NCBI GenBank assembly: GCA_947463105.1
Contig: CANHSD010000045.1
Coordinates: 1-15,278 of the forward strand
Length of the DNA stretch: 15,278 nucleotides
Direction of reading: 5' to 3'
Origin: Chitinophagaceae bacterium
Lineage (GTDB): Bacteria > Bacteroidota > Bacteroidia > Chitinophagales > Chitinophagaceae
Under the pieces are notes generated by a model. That model ran no database searches and was not told the origin of the DNA. It saw nothing but the letters and a program-made list of their open reading frames with translations. Positions within the stretch are counted from its first letter, which is position 1; every line of letters starts with the position of its first letter. Shown here in pieces: positions 1-6,661 of this stretch. A program made the translations under genes and the position numbers.

Positions 1-45
1 GATCAACCCGAATTCACCGTAATCCTTTATTTCAGTTCTTGACAT
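1..45 (-). CDS. thiL: Thiamine-monophosphate kinase, first 15 codons only
   Basis: An ATG at 45-43 on the minus strand opens a frame that runs off the left edge without a stop and reads MSRTEIKDYGEFGLI. The G-E-F-x-L-I stretch after a short leader is typical of the start of ThiL, the kinase that converts thiamine monophosphate to thiamine diphosphate in the cytoplasm. The start lies only six bases beyond the stop codon of the upstream inositol-monophosphatase family gene, so the two are probably co-transcribed. Only 15 residues are visible, so the call rests on a short N-terminal signature and on the tight spacing. No catalytic residue can be checked. Confidence 0.55.
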   Translation of the reverse strand, partial: MSRTEIKDYGEFGLI

Positions 46-51
46 AGCTGT

Positions 52-828
52 TTATTGATGTGTATTGTGAATCCAGTGAATCAGTTCATCGTGGATTTTT
101 CCATTTGTTGCAACGATGCGGTGTTGGTAGGGCGAATATTTATTGCCATTGAAATCTGTAACCCTTCCGCCAGCTTCTTCCACCATCAAATACCCGGCAG
201 CGCTGTCCCAGGGCATGAGCTTGTGTTCATAAAAGCCATCCAACCGGCCAGCCGCCACCCAACAAAGATCAATCGCGGCGGAGCCAAGCCGCCTAACAGG
301 AACGCCCTCCCTGATCAACCTACTAAAAACCTCTAGCGGGCCATTTTCCATGTCCAGGTAAACGTAAGGGAATCCGGTAACCAGGCAGGAATGTCTGACG
401 CTGTCTTTTTCACTGACCCGCAATTTTTGATCATTGAGGTAAGCGCCCTGGCCTTTTTCGCAGAAAAAGAACTCGTTCATCATGGCGTTGTACACAGCAC
501 CCATGATCATTTCGCCATCCTTTTCGATGCCTATGCTTACGCAACAGAGCGGAATGCCGTTGGCGAAATTAATGGTACCGTCGATGGGGTCTATGATCCA
601 TTTGTAGTTGGAGTCCATTTTCAGTTCTCCTATTTCTTCGCTGAGGATAAAATGATCAGGAAACTCCTCTCGGATGATCTGCATGATCAGGGCCTCTGAG
701 GCCTTGTCAACCTCGGTTACCAGGTCGTTGGGACCATCTTTAACAGCTATGGTGAACGTTGAGTTGATCCTTTCTTTGATGAGCAGTCCGGCTGCATTTG
801 CGGCCTTAAGAAGTGTGCTTTTGAGCAT
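52..828 (-). CDS. Inositol monophosphatase family protein
   Basis: A 258-residue protein of the Mg-dependent, Li-sensitive phosphatase superfamily (IMPase/SuhB/CysQ/fructose-1,6-bisphosphatase-like). The metal-binding signatures are all present: an EE pair at residues 64-65, D-P-I-D-G-T at 80-85, and W-D-S-A-A-G at 207-212. The length matches the family, and no signal peptide or membrane segment is seen, so it should act in the cytoplasm on a small phosphate ester. I chose the ATG at 828 (MLKSTLLKAAN) over an in-frame start at 846, because the family begins with this helix. The gene lies between the GMC dehydrogenase gene (104 bases upstream, same strand) and the thiL start. The exact substrate (myo-inositol phosphate, another sugar phosphate or PAP) cannot be told from sequence. 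Confidence 0.9.
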   Translation of the reverse strand: MLKSTLLKAANAAGLLIKERINSTFTIAVKDGPNDLVTEVDKASEALIMQIIREEFPDHFILSEEIGELKMDSNYKWIIDPIDGTINFANGIPLCCVSIGIEKDGEMIMGAVYNAMMNEFFFCEKGQGAYLNDQKLRVSEKDSVRHSCLVTGFPYVYLDMENGPLEVFSRLIREGVPVRRLGSAAIDLCWVAAGRLDGFYEHKLMPWDSAAGYLMVEEAGGRVTDFNGNKYSPYQHRIVATNGKIHDELIHWIHNTHQ

Positions 829-931
829 GTTGCAAAGATAGCCCAAAAAGGAATAAGGCTCGGGGGGACATGATCACTGGGTTGTACAATCGCGTCAATG
901 GATGAAATAATTGTTTTTGGCGCGAAGCAGC

Positions 932-2602
932 TTAAATATTCCCTTTCTTCATTTCATTGAAGGCATGGTCAACCGCTCTTGCGGTAAGTGCCATATACGT
1001 GAGCGAAGGGTTGATGCAAGCGCTGGAGGCCATACTGGACCCATCCGTGATGAAAAGGTTTTTCACTGCATGCAGCTGGTTCCATTTGTTCAGGACGGAT
1101 GTTTTTTCATCATGTCCCATTCTGGCTGTGCCCATTTCGTGGTTGGCGTTGCCAGGAAATGACATGGTTCCGGTTTGTTTTACGTTTTTCAGCCCGATTT
1201 CCTCAAACATCGCCTTCATCGATTCAGATGCGTCTTTGAAGATGGCCTTTTCATTGTCTTTGAAAGAGCAGTCAATGGTCATTCCGGGACGACCGTAGAT
1301 ATCCTTGATATTATGGTTGAGCGTGATGCGGTTTTCAGCGTAAGGAAGCGTTTCGCCATAATAACCCAGGTTGATCTTCCACTTTCCGGGTTCGGTTGCG
1401 ATGGCTTTGAGGTCTTCGCCAATGATGTCTGTGCGGCTGCCCCTTTCCCTTGATGCGGAGCCCTGGTAATAATAGCCCCTGATGAAGTTGGGATCTTGTT
1501 TGTCAATGTTCTTGAAACGGGGCACATAAACACCTGTTGGTCGTTTTCCATAAGTGTATTTGTCTTCAAACCCCTCTATTTCAGCAGTGGTATAAGAACC
1601 CTTGTGGTGATCCATCAGGTGTCGGCCAACAATATCGTAATCATTGCCCATGCCGTTTTGAAAGCGATTGCTGGTAGAGTTCAGCAGGATATGGGCTGTG
1701 GCCAGGGTTGATGCATTGAGGAAGATGATCTTGGCTGTATAGACATAGGTCTTGAGGGTTTCCCTGTCGATGACTTCAACACCAGAGGCCCTGCCCGATT
1801 TTTCATCGTACACAATGCGGTTCACTACTGCTCCGGTGCGGATGGTCAGGTTACCCGTTTTGGCTGCAGCAGGCAGCGTAGAAGACTGTGTACTGAAATA
1901 AGCCCCAAATGGACATCCGCGGTGGCAGAGGTTTCTGCTTTGGCAGGCAGATCTTCCGTCCAATGGCTGGGTGATATTGGCTGATCGGGTATTGATTATT
2001 TTTATTCCCGGAAACCTGCTTTCGATTTTTTGCTTGACGTGTTTTTCTGCACAGTTCATTTCAAAAGCTGGCTGAAAAATTCCATCCGGAAGGATGGGAA
2101 GCCCTTCTCTGCTGCCGTTTACACCGATAAACTTTTCTGCATAATCATACCAGGGGGCTATGTCCTTGTAGCGGATGGGCCAATCTACGCCGTGACCGTC
2201 TTTCAGGTTGGCACCAAAGTCGACATCGCTCCATCTTACCGAAATCCTTCCCCAAAGCAGTGATCTTCCTCCAAAAACATCCGCCCTCACCCAGTCATAG
2301 CGCTGTTTTTCCTCGTATGGATTTTCATTATCCTTTACATAAAAATGTTTGTTGTCTTCCCCAATAGAATAGTGGCGGGATTGAACAGTATATATTTTCT
2401 TTTCTTCTTCCGTCAGGCTGTTTCGGTGCGGTAACTCCCAAGGGTTCTTGTTTGCCGTTGGATAATCCTTGATGTGTTCCACCATGGTGCCCCTTTCCAG
2501 CACAATGGTTTTTAGCCCTCGCTCACAGAGTTCTTTGGCCGCCCACCCACCCGAAATGCCGGAACCAATTACAATCGCATCAAAGTCAAATGATTCGGGC
2601 AT
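932..2602 (-). CDS. GMC-family FAD dehydrogenase with putative Fe-S Cys motif
   Basis: A 556-residue glucose-methanol-choline oxidoreductase. The N-terminus carries the FAD dinucleotide fold (DAIVIGSGISGGWAA, residues 8-22). The C-terminus has the conserved GMC block: catalytic His488 in NHEMGT and Asn531 in CINPSLT. Cysteines 220, 226 and 230 are spaced C-x5-C-x3-C, the spacing known for the [3Fe-4S] ligands in the catalytic subunit of bacterial FAD-dependent glucose dehydrogenases. This points to a membrane- or periplasm-linked dehydrogenase passing electrons to a cytochrome, not an oxygen-using oxidase. It has no signal peptide of its own; related enzymes are exported with a Tat-bearing small subunit, which is not found in this window. 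The ATG at 2602 is preferred, with GAGGA about 12 bases upstream; an in-frame GTG at 2641 would add 13 residues. The oxidised sugar is unknown. Confidence 0.9.
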   Translation of the reverse strand: MPESFDFDAIVIGSGISGGWAAKELCERGLKTIVLERGTMVEHIKDYPTANKNPWELPHRNSLTEEEKKIYTVQSRHYSIGEDNKHFYVKDNENPYEEKQRYDWVRADVFGGRSLLWGRISVRWSDVDFGANLKDGHGVDWPIRYKDIAPWYDYAEKFIGVNGSREGLPILPDGIFQPAFEMNCAEKHVKQKIESRFPGIKIINTRSANITQPLDGRSACQSRNLCHRGCPFGAYFSTQSSTLPAAAKTGNLTIRTGAVVNRIVYDEKSGRASGVEVIDRETLKTYVYTAKIIFLNASTLATAHILLNSTSNRFQNGMGNDYDIVGRHLMDHHKGSYTTAEIEGFEDKYTYGKRPTGVYVPRFKNIDKQDPNFIRGYYYQGSASRERGSRTDIIGEDLKAIATEPGKWKINLGYYGETLPYAENRITLNHNIKDIYGRPGMTIDCSFKDNEKAIFKDASESMKAMFEEIGLKNVKQTGTMSFPGNANHEMGTARMGHDEKTSVLNKWNQLHAVKNLFITDGSSMASSACINPSLTYMALTARAVDHAFNEMKKGNI

Positions 2603-2684
2603 AGATAATGTATTGTCCTCAACGAATTTACGATTTAACACATATATAAAAGAGAAAAATCACAGCTTAGACAGTAGATTTTCA

Positions 2685-2706
2685 CATTGTTTGACCCCAA
2701 ACAATG
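2685..2706. promoter_or_regulatory. Perfect inverted repeat, candidate operator
   Basis: Arms CATTGTTTG (2685-2693) and CAAACAATG (2698-2706) are exact reverse complements around a four-base spacer. The site lies in the intergenic region shared by the minus-strand GMC dehydrogenase gene and the plus-strand higBA pair. There is no T-run after either arm, so it looks more like a protein-binding site than a terminator. It shares the half-site CAAACAAT with the larger palindrome at 2779-2811, which suggests, without proof, that one regulator binds both. Confidence 0.5.
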
Positions 2707-2778
2707 GGGAATTTGCCAATTTAAAAATCTGTTAGATTGAAACTGAATCCATTGTGTGGATTTGGGGTGTTGATGCAC

Positions 2779-2811
2779 AAACAATAGTTACCAATTTGGT
2801 AACTATTGTTT
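2779..2811. promoter_or_regulatory. 33-bp perfect palindrome, probable HigA operator
   Basis: A 16-base arm AAACAATAGTTACCAA (2779-2794) is repeated as its exact reverse complement (2796-2811) around a single central T. It ends 20 bases before the higB start codon. Type II antitoxins with helix-turn-helix domains bind palindromes over their own promoter, and this symmetric site is in the right place for HigA or HigBA autorepression. Dyad symmetry is seen directly; the binding protein is inferred. TAATTTTA at 2811-2818 resembles the Bacteroidota -7 element TAnnTTTG, but no TTG at a fitting distance was found, so the promoter itself is not assigned. Confidence 0.75.
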
Positions 2812-2831
2812 AATTTTACAAAGAGAATGAC

Positions 2832-3125
2832 ATGAGGGTGATTGCGAAAGCGGTTCTGAGGGAGTATTGGATAAAAAATCCTGTTCTGGAGCAACAGCTA
2901 AAAGCTTGGTACAAAGAGATGCTTGGAGCTGAATGGACATCTGCCATGCAGATAAAAAGCAAATATCCCTCTGCAAGCATTCTTGATAGCCAAAGGGTTG
3001 TTTTCAATATAAAAGGAAACCACTTTAGGTTAGTTGTGAGAATTAATTATCAATTCAAAATTGTTTGGATCAGGTTCGTTGGAACCCACAAGGAATATGA
3101 TCAAATTGATGCCAAAACCATATAG
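2832..3125 (+). CDS. higB: HigB-type toxin (RelE/ParE superfamily mRNA interferase)
   Basis: A 97-residue protein matching the HigB toxin family of the YgjN type. It shows the family's N-terminal pattern MRVI-x5-LREYW, the central block VVFNIKGNHFRLVVRINY (residues 57-73), and the C-terminal RFVGTHKEYD (81-90). Family members cut mRNA, usually at the ribosome, until neutralised by the antitoxin. The gene is the first of a two-gene operon, with higA starting two bases after its stop; toxin-first order is the usual arrangement for higBA. A 33-bp palindrome lies just upstream and probably mediates autorepression. The region appears more AT-rich than the sugar-metabolism genes around it and runs against the neighbouring minus-strand genes, both consistent with horizontal acquisition. 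The frame is intact and full length. Confidence 0.92.
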   Translation: MRVIAKAVLREYWIKNPVLEQQLKAWYKEMLGAEWTSAMQIKSKYPSASILDSQRVVFNIKGNHFRLVVRINYQFKIVWIRFVGTHKEYDQIDAKTI

Positions 3126-3127
3126 CC

Positions 3128-3484
3128 ATGAACATTAGGCCAATAAAAACAGAAAAAAATTACCGCGATGCGGTAAAAAGAATGGAGCATATTTTTTATG
3201 CAAAAAGAGGAACTGCCGAGGGTGATGAATTGGAAATACTGTCAATTCTGATTGAAAAATATGAAGACAGTAAGTTTAAAATAGATTTTCCTGATCCTAT
3301 AGAAGCAATCAAGTTCAGAATGGAGCAAATGGGCTATACCCAGTCTGACCTTGTTGGTTGTATAGGATACAAAAGCAGGGTTAGTGAGATTTTGCACAAA
3401 AGAAGGAAGCTAAACCTGGACATGATTCGTGCACTAAGCCACAAGTTGAATATTTCAACCGAGGTGCTTGTACAGCAATATTAG
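3128..3484 (+). CDS. higA: HigA-type antitoxin, XRE-family helix-turn-helix
   Basis: A 118-residue antitoxin of the YgjM/HigA type. Residues 1-50 form the acidic, helical N-terminal part (toxin-facing in relatives). Residues 59-115 form a Cro/CI-like helix-turn-helix, with MGYTQSDLVGCIGYKSRVSEIL as helices two and three, followed by a basic KRRK turn. It should bind HigB and repress the operon through the palindrome upstream of higB. The stop overlaps the stop of the convergent TIM-barrel gene by three bases (3481-3483), so there is no room for a terminator between the genes. A short perfect hairpin (3160-3176) lies within the codons for residues 11-16 and is annotated separately. Confidence 0.92.
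   Translation: MNIRPIKTEKNYRDAVKRMEHIFYAKRGTAEGDELEILSILIEKYEDSKFKIDFPDPIEAIKFRMEQMGYTQSDLVGCIGYKSRVSEILHKRRKLNLDMIRALSHKLNISTEVLVQQY
3153..3176 (-). terminator. Antisense terminator-like hairpin inside higA
   Basis: On the minus strand, TTACCGC, loop ATC and GCGGTAA form a 7-bp perfect stem (3176-3160), followed at once by seven T residues (3159-3153). This is the form of a small intrinsic terminator for transcripts coming from the convergent TIM-barrel gene, whose stop is about 300 bases upstream in that direction. It could stop read-through before it becomes fully antisense to higBA. The stem is short and lies within coding sequence, so chance is possible. Confidence 0.4.
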
Positions 3485-4374
3485 ATATCACAAATGTGCA
3501 CCGCTTGTTTTAAAGCAGCTATTTTATCATCCCAGGTAGGAATGAATTCCTGGGCCACATAGCCCTTGTAACCTGTGTCAACAATGGCCTTCATGATGGC
3601 AGGATAATTCAGTTCCTGTGTTTCATTGATTTCGTTGCGACCGGGTACGCCGCCAGTATGATAATGTGCAAAATATTGGTGGTGCTTTTTGATGGTGTTG
3701 ATCACATCGCCCTCATCGATTTGCATGTGGTAGATGTCATAGAGCAACTTGAAATTTTCTGAACCGACGCGTTTGCAGAGTTCAACACCCCAGTCGCTCC
3801 TGTCGCACTGGTAATCCTTGTGGTTGATTTTCGAATTCAACAATTCCATCACAAGGGTAACACCGTGTTTTTCTGCAATGCCAGTGATCTGTTTCAATCC
3901 GGCAGCACAATTGTTCAGGCCCGTTTCGGAGTCCTTGCCGCGGCGCTGCCCTGAGAAGCAGATCAGGTTTTTGTATCCTGCCTTGGCCACCAGCGGAATC
4001 ATTTCAGTATAGTTCTTGATGAGTTTTTCGTGGAACTTGGTATCGTTGAAACCATCGTTGAGGTTGATTTCTGCACCATTGCACATGGTTGACACGAGGT
4101 CATATTTTTTGAGCATGTCCCAATCCTTTGGTCCTACCAGGTCGATGCCTACCAGTCCAATTTTTTTGGCAGATTGACAGAACGTTTCTAATGGAATGCC
4201 TGAATAGCACCAGCGACAGGCGGAGTGGTTGATGTTTCCTTTTAATTTCTTTCCGCTGTCCATTGTTTCAGTTTTTATGATGGGATTGCCAAAAGATTCA
4301 GCACTGATGGTGCCGGCTGCGATGGATCCCAGCATAAGATGCTTGATGGCAGATCTTCGGGTTGGAGTACTCAT
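3481..4374 (-). CDS. Tat-exported hydroxypyruvate isomerase-like TIM barrel
   Basis: A 297-residue protein of the xylose-isomerase-like TIM barrel superfamily (AP endonuclease 2 fold), closest in pattern to hydroxypyruvate isomerase. Candidate metal/catalytic residues lie on successive strands: Glu177 (VMELLNS), Asp213 with His216 (LLYDIYHMQ), His237/His239 (AHYHTGG) and Glu276 (AQEF). The N-terminus TPTRRSAIKHLMLGSIAAG has a twin-arginine followed by a hydrophobic stretch, indicating Tat export, as is common for these enzymes in Bacteroidota. Cytoplasmic Hyi interconverts hydroxypyruvate and tartronate semialdehyde; an exported relative beside a sugar dehydrogenase more likely isomerises an oxidised sugar, which is inference. 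higBA separates it from the GMC gene on the same strand, so the two may once have been adjacent. Confidence 0.85.
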   Translation of the reverse strand: MSTPTRRSAIKHLMLGSIAAGTISAESFGNPIIKTETMDSGKKLKGNINHSACRWCYSGIPLETFCQSAKKIGLVGIDLVGPKDWDMLKKYDLVSTMCNGAEINLNDGFNDTKFHEKLIKNYTEMIPLVAKAGYKNLICFSGQRRGKDSETGLNNCAAGLKQITGIAEKHGVTLVMELLNSKINHKDYQCDRSDWGVELCKRVGSENFKLLYDIYHMQIDEGDVINTIKKHHQYFAHYHTGGVPGRNEINETQELNYPAIMKAIVDTGYKGYVAQEFIPTWDDKIAALKQAVHICDI

Positions 4375-4429
4375 CCCTAAAAATAATGAAACTATTCAGA
4401 TTCAAAAACTTAAGCAGCCCAAATTTTAA

Positions 4430-4678
4430 TTATCCATGCAGGTGCTGTAAAAAAAAGGGTTTTTTATCTTCAAGAAAATCGTCATAAAACGAAGTCAGCT
4501 CTTGATCGCTGTGAAAAATATTGCTGGGAACTACGTTCTCCTTTTTTCTTTCAAAGAAAACAGGGTTTCCTCTTTTTATTTCTGAAGAGATATAATCGAA
4601 AATAGAGTTGATTACTGCAGTTTGCTTGTACTCAACAAGTCTTTCAATGGCGCTGAGATCAATATTGATGGCTCTCAT
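4430..4678 (-). CDS. Small protein of unknown function, tandem paralog A
   Basis: An 82-residue protein not matched to a known family. It aligns without gaps over its first 51 residues with the neighbouring 83-residue protein: 16 identical positions by eye, including L8, I11, E12, L14, Y17, F27, S31, E33, K35, G37, N38, V40, R44, N48 and P51. This paralogy decides the start: the ATG at 4678 lines up with the neighbour's start, whereas an in-frame TTG at 4750 would add 24 unmatched residues. The C-terminal third diverges and is rich in acidic and aromatic residues. No signal peptide, membrane segment or cysteine motif is seen, so it is probably cytoplasmic. Its gene lies 138 bases after paralog B and 55 bases before the TIM-barrel start, on the same strand. 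Function unknown. Confidence 0.65.
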   Translation of the reverse strand: MRAINIDLSAIERLVEYKQTAVINSIFDYISSEIKRGNPVFFERKKENVVPSNIFHSDQELTSFYDDFLEDKKPFFLQHLHG

Positions 4679-4816
4679 GGTTGGCGTTTGTCTTGTGAAA
4701 TTATTGACAACTTCAAGACTTTGGCACCAATACCGAGAATTTTTAGGCAATTGAAGTATTTATACTGAACTGCATTAGGTGTTAAAAGATGCCCGGCGCC
4801 CCAATACTGTTACAAA

Positions 4817-5068
4817 TCATTCCACCGGGCTGTTTTCAACGGGAGGAAGGCTGTTTCTGATGGTAGCTTGAATGCTATCCAACGCTTCTTTTTCCATGAT
4901 GGTTTGGCTTGTTTCAGGCTGGTTATTTTTGGCATTTCTTACCAAGATTACGGCATTCCCCTTTTTTAATTCATCAGACATGAATTGAAACAACTCTCCG
5001 GCAGCGAACACAAGACCATAGGAGTAGAGATCCTCGATAAAGTCGAGATTGAACGTAAATGTTTTCAT
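4817..5068 (-). CDS. Small protein of unknown function, tandem paralog B
   Basis: An 83-residue protein, mainly predicted helical, paralogous to the next gene downstream. The shared core is the IEDLYSY region (residues 11-17) and the SDELKKGNAVILVRN region (31-45). The ELKKGN-V motif is loosely reminiscent of the short charged N-terminal regions of small antitoxin or regulator proteins, but nothing specific enough to assign a family. The tail (50-83) is polar, Gln/Glu/Pro-rich and unlike that of paralog A. It starts at the ATG at 5068, diverging from the MFS gene across a 207-base AT-rich gap, and is likely transcribed toward paralog A and the TIM-barrel gene. The ungapped similarity to its neighbour makes chance ORFs unlikely. 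Confidence 0.65.
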   Translation of the reverse strand: MKTFTFNLDFIEDLYSYGLVFAAGELFQFMSDELKKGNAVILVRNAKNNQPETSQTIMEKEALDSIQATIRNSLPPVENSPVE

Positions 5069-5197
5069 TCAACAGGTGATTGAGGTGTTTTTTAAGCTTG
5101 ACTAGTAGGGCGAATATAGCAAATCACCTGAAACACAAATAAGTTAATTGTCAAAAATTCATTGAACAAATTAAAAAAAGATCAAAAAATATAAATC

Positions 5198-5223
5198 AAA
5201 TCTTGGCAAGCTCTGCAAGATTT
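5198..5223. promoter_or_regulatory. Inverted repeat between divergent genes
   Basis: AAATCTTG (5198-5205) and CAAGATTT (5216-5223) are exact reverse complements with a 10-base spacer, inside the AT-rich gap between paralog B (minus) and the MFS gene (plus). No T-run follows, so an operator is more likely than a terminator. The core TCTTG...CAAGA also occurs at 6571-6584 upstream of the Gfo/Idh/MocA operon with a shorter spacer. The rest of the 207-base gap holds no recognisable gene. Confidence 0.35.
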
Positions 5224-5275
5224 ATTAGCTTGAAGCGGAAAATTTCATTAAACCTTTAACCAAACCAAATTTACA

Positions 5276-6484
5276 ATGACTCAGCCCATCAATGCAAACC
5301 GTCTTTTTTTGGCGAGCTGTTTTGCGCTCATTACAACAGCCTTCTCTTTCAGTATCAGGGCAGGCATCCTCACCCAGCTTGGAACTGAATTAAGCCTGGA
5401 TACCGTTCAGCTCGGCACAATCAACTCCATGTGGTTCCTCGGTTTTCCGATCTCCATGATCCTCGGTGGAATTTTTTATGCTAAAATTGGGCCAAAATTG
5501 ATCATGCAGGTGGCGTTCATTGCACACGCCATTGGTATCCTGACCACGATCTACGCCAGCAGCTATAATGTATTGTTGATTTCAACGTTGTTGATAGGCA
5601 TTGGCAATGGTTGTACAGAAGCGGCCTGTAATCCTATGATTGCAGATGCATATACGGGTAATGAGTTCAGCAGCAAGATGAACCGCTTTCACATGTGGTT
5701 CCCAGGTGGAATCGTATTGGGTTCGCTGATTTCAAAATTCATGACTGACGCAAGCCTCCCCTGGCAGGCACAGATCTGGGTAATCCTAGTGCCTACTGTT
5801 ATCTATGCCATCATGTTCTGGGGCCAAAGCTTTCCTCAGCCCAAGGCTGAAGCAAGTTCTCCGGTTGCCAACTTTAAGGCAATGTTGAACCCATTGTATT
5901 TGTTCATGGCCGCTTGTATGGCCCTTACAGCCATCTCTGAATTCGGTCCACAACAGTGGGTTGGACCCATCCTTGCCAAAGCAGGCGCAAGTCCGATGTT
6001 GATCCTGGCCCTGGTTACCGGTTTGATGGCGGTGGGAAGGTACTTTGCCGGACCATTGATCCATAAATTGAACACTGTTGGAGTTCTCTTGGGTTCTGCT
6101 GTATTTGCCGTGGTTGGTATCTACATGTTGAGCACCATGAGTGGCGCGGCATTGTATGTTGCAGCAGTTGTATATGCATTGGGCATCTGTTATTTCTGGC
6201 CCAACATGCTTGGCTTTATTGCTGAGTCGCTTCCACAAACCGGCGCCCTTGGTCTTTCCATCATGGGCGGTATCGGCATGTTCTCTTCTTCTATGTTCCA
6301 GCCTGTGATTGGCGGATGGATCCAAAAAAACAAGACGGTGGCTGAGGCAAGTGGATTGGTGGGCGATGCTGCTGATCTTGCTGCAGGTCAGTCTACCCTT
6401 TCCAACATGCTCCTGTTTCCTGCGATCCTTATCGTTGCCTTCGTTGGGTTATATATTTACTCCAGGAAGACACAAAAAGCGTAA
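5276..6484 (+). CDS. MFS sugar permease-like transporter
   Basis: A 402-residue major facilitator superfamily permease with about twelve hydrophobic segments spread over its length and a short basic C-terminus (YIYSRKTQKA). The first half has an N-terminal helix after residue 8, a loop near residues 65-72 (FYAKIGPK) in the position of the MFS motif between helices 2 and 3, and the polar, Gly/Asn-rich IGIGNGCTEAACNPMIAD segment. The second half is rich in Gly and Met in SIMGGIGMFSSSMFQP. It sits in the inner membrane and, from context, probably takes up an oxidised or keto-sugar produced by the neighbouring dehydrogenase and hydrolase. It is monocistronic: a strong terminator follows and the next gene starts 177 bases on. 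The substrate cannot be read from the sequence; nucleoside or hexose permeases of the same fold are alternatives. Confidence 0.88.
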   Translation: MTQPINANRLFLASCFALITTAFSFSIRAGILTQLGTELSLDTVQLGTINSMWFLGFPISMILGGIFYAKIGPKLIMQVAFIAHAIGILTTIYASSYNVLLISTLLIGIGNGCTEAACNPMIADAYTGNEFSSKMNRFHMWFPGGIVLGSLISKFMTDASLPWQAQIWVILVPTVIYAIMFWGQSFPQPKAEASSPVANFKAMLNPLYLFMAACMALTAISEFGPQQWVGPILAKAGASPMLILALVTGLMAVGRYFAGPLIHKLNTVGVLLGSAVFAVVGIYMLSTMSGAALYVAAVVYALGICYFWPNMLGFIAESLPQTGALGLSIMGGIGMFSSSMFQPVIGGWIQKNKTVAEASGLVGDAADLAAGQSTLSNMLLFPAILIVAFVGLYIYSRKTQKA

Positions 6485-6505
6485 CCATACCATTCTATGA
6501 TCTTC

Positions 6506-6540
6506 AAAGAGGGGGCAATTGTCCCCTCTTTTTTATTTTA
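6506..6540 (+). terminator. Rho-independent terminator after the MFS gene
   Basis: AAAGAGGGGGC (6506-6516) pairs with the complementary run at 6521-6531, including one G-T pair, around an AATT loop, followed by a T-rich tail. It begins 21 bases after the MFS stop and ends that transcript. Confidence 0.92.
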
Positions 6541-6570
6541 AAATGATACACGTCGAGACCGAGCATGATT

Positions 6571-6584
6571 TCTTGGAAACAAGA
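6571..6584. promoter_or_regulatory. Short inverted repeat upstream of the Gfo/Idh/MocA operon
   Basis: TCTTG (6571-6575) and CAAGA (6580-6584) flank GAAA, about 80 bases before the Gfo/Idh/MocA start codon. The half-sites equal the inner part of the inverted repeat upstream of the MFS gene, hinting at co-regulation, but five-base arms are easily due to chance and the spacers differ (4 against 10 bases). Confidence 0.2.
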
Positions 6585-6661
6585 CCAAATAATGAAGCAT
6601 TGTAGCGCTAAATTCATTATTTTTAAAGCTCATTTTTATTGACATTTTTCAATCAACCAAC

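Noticed and set aside
2603..2641. GTG start adding 13 residues to the GMC dehydrogenase
   Set aside because: The ATG at 2602 leads directly into the FAD-binding fold and has a GAGGA stretch about 12 bases upstream; the extra residues do not form a signal peptide.
4679..4750. TTG start extending paralog A by 24 residues
   Set aside because: The neighbouring paralog aligns from the ATG at 4678, and the extension has no counterpart there.
5786..6325. Long minus-strand open frame opposite the MFS gene
   Set aside because: Its translation is rich in His, Arg and Gln with no recognisable domain, as expected for a shadow of the real coding strand.
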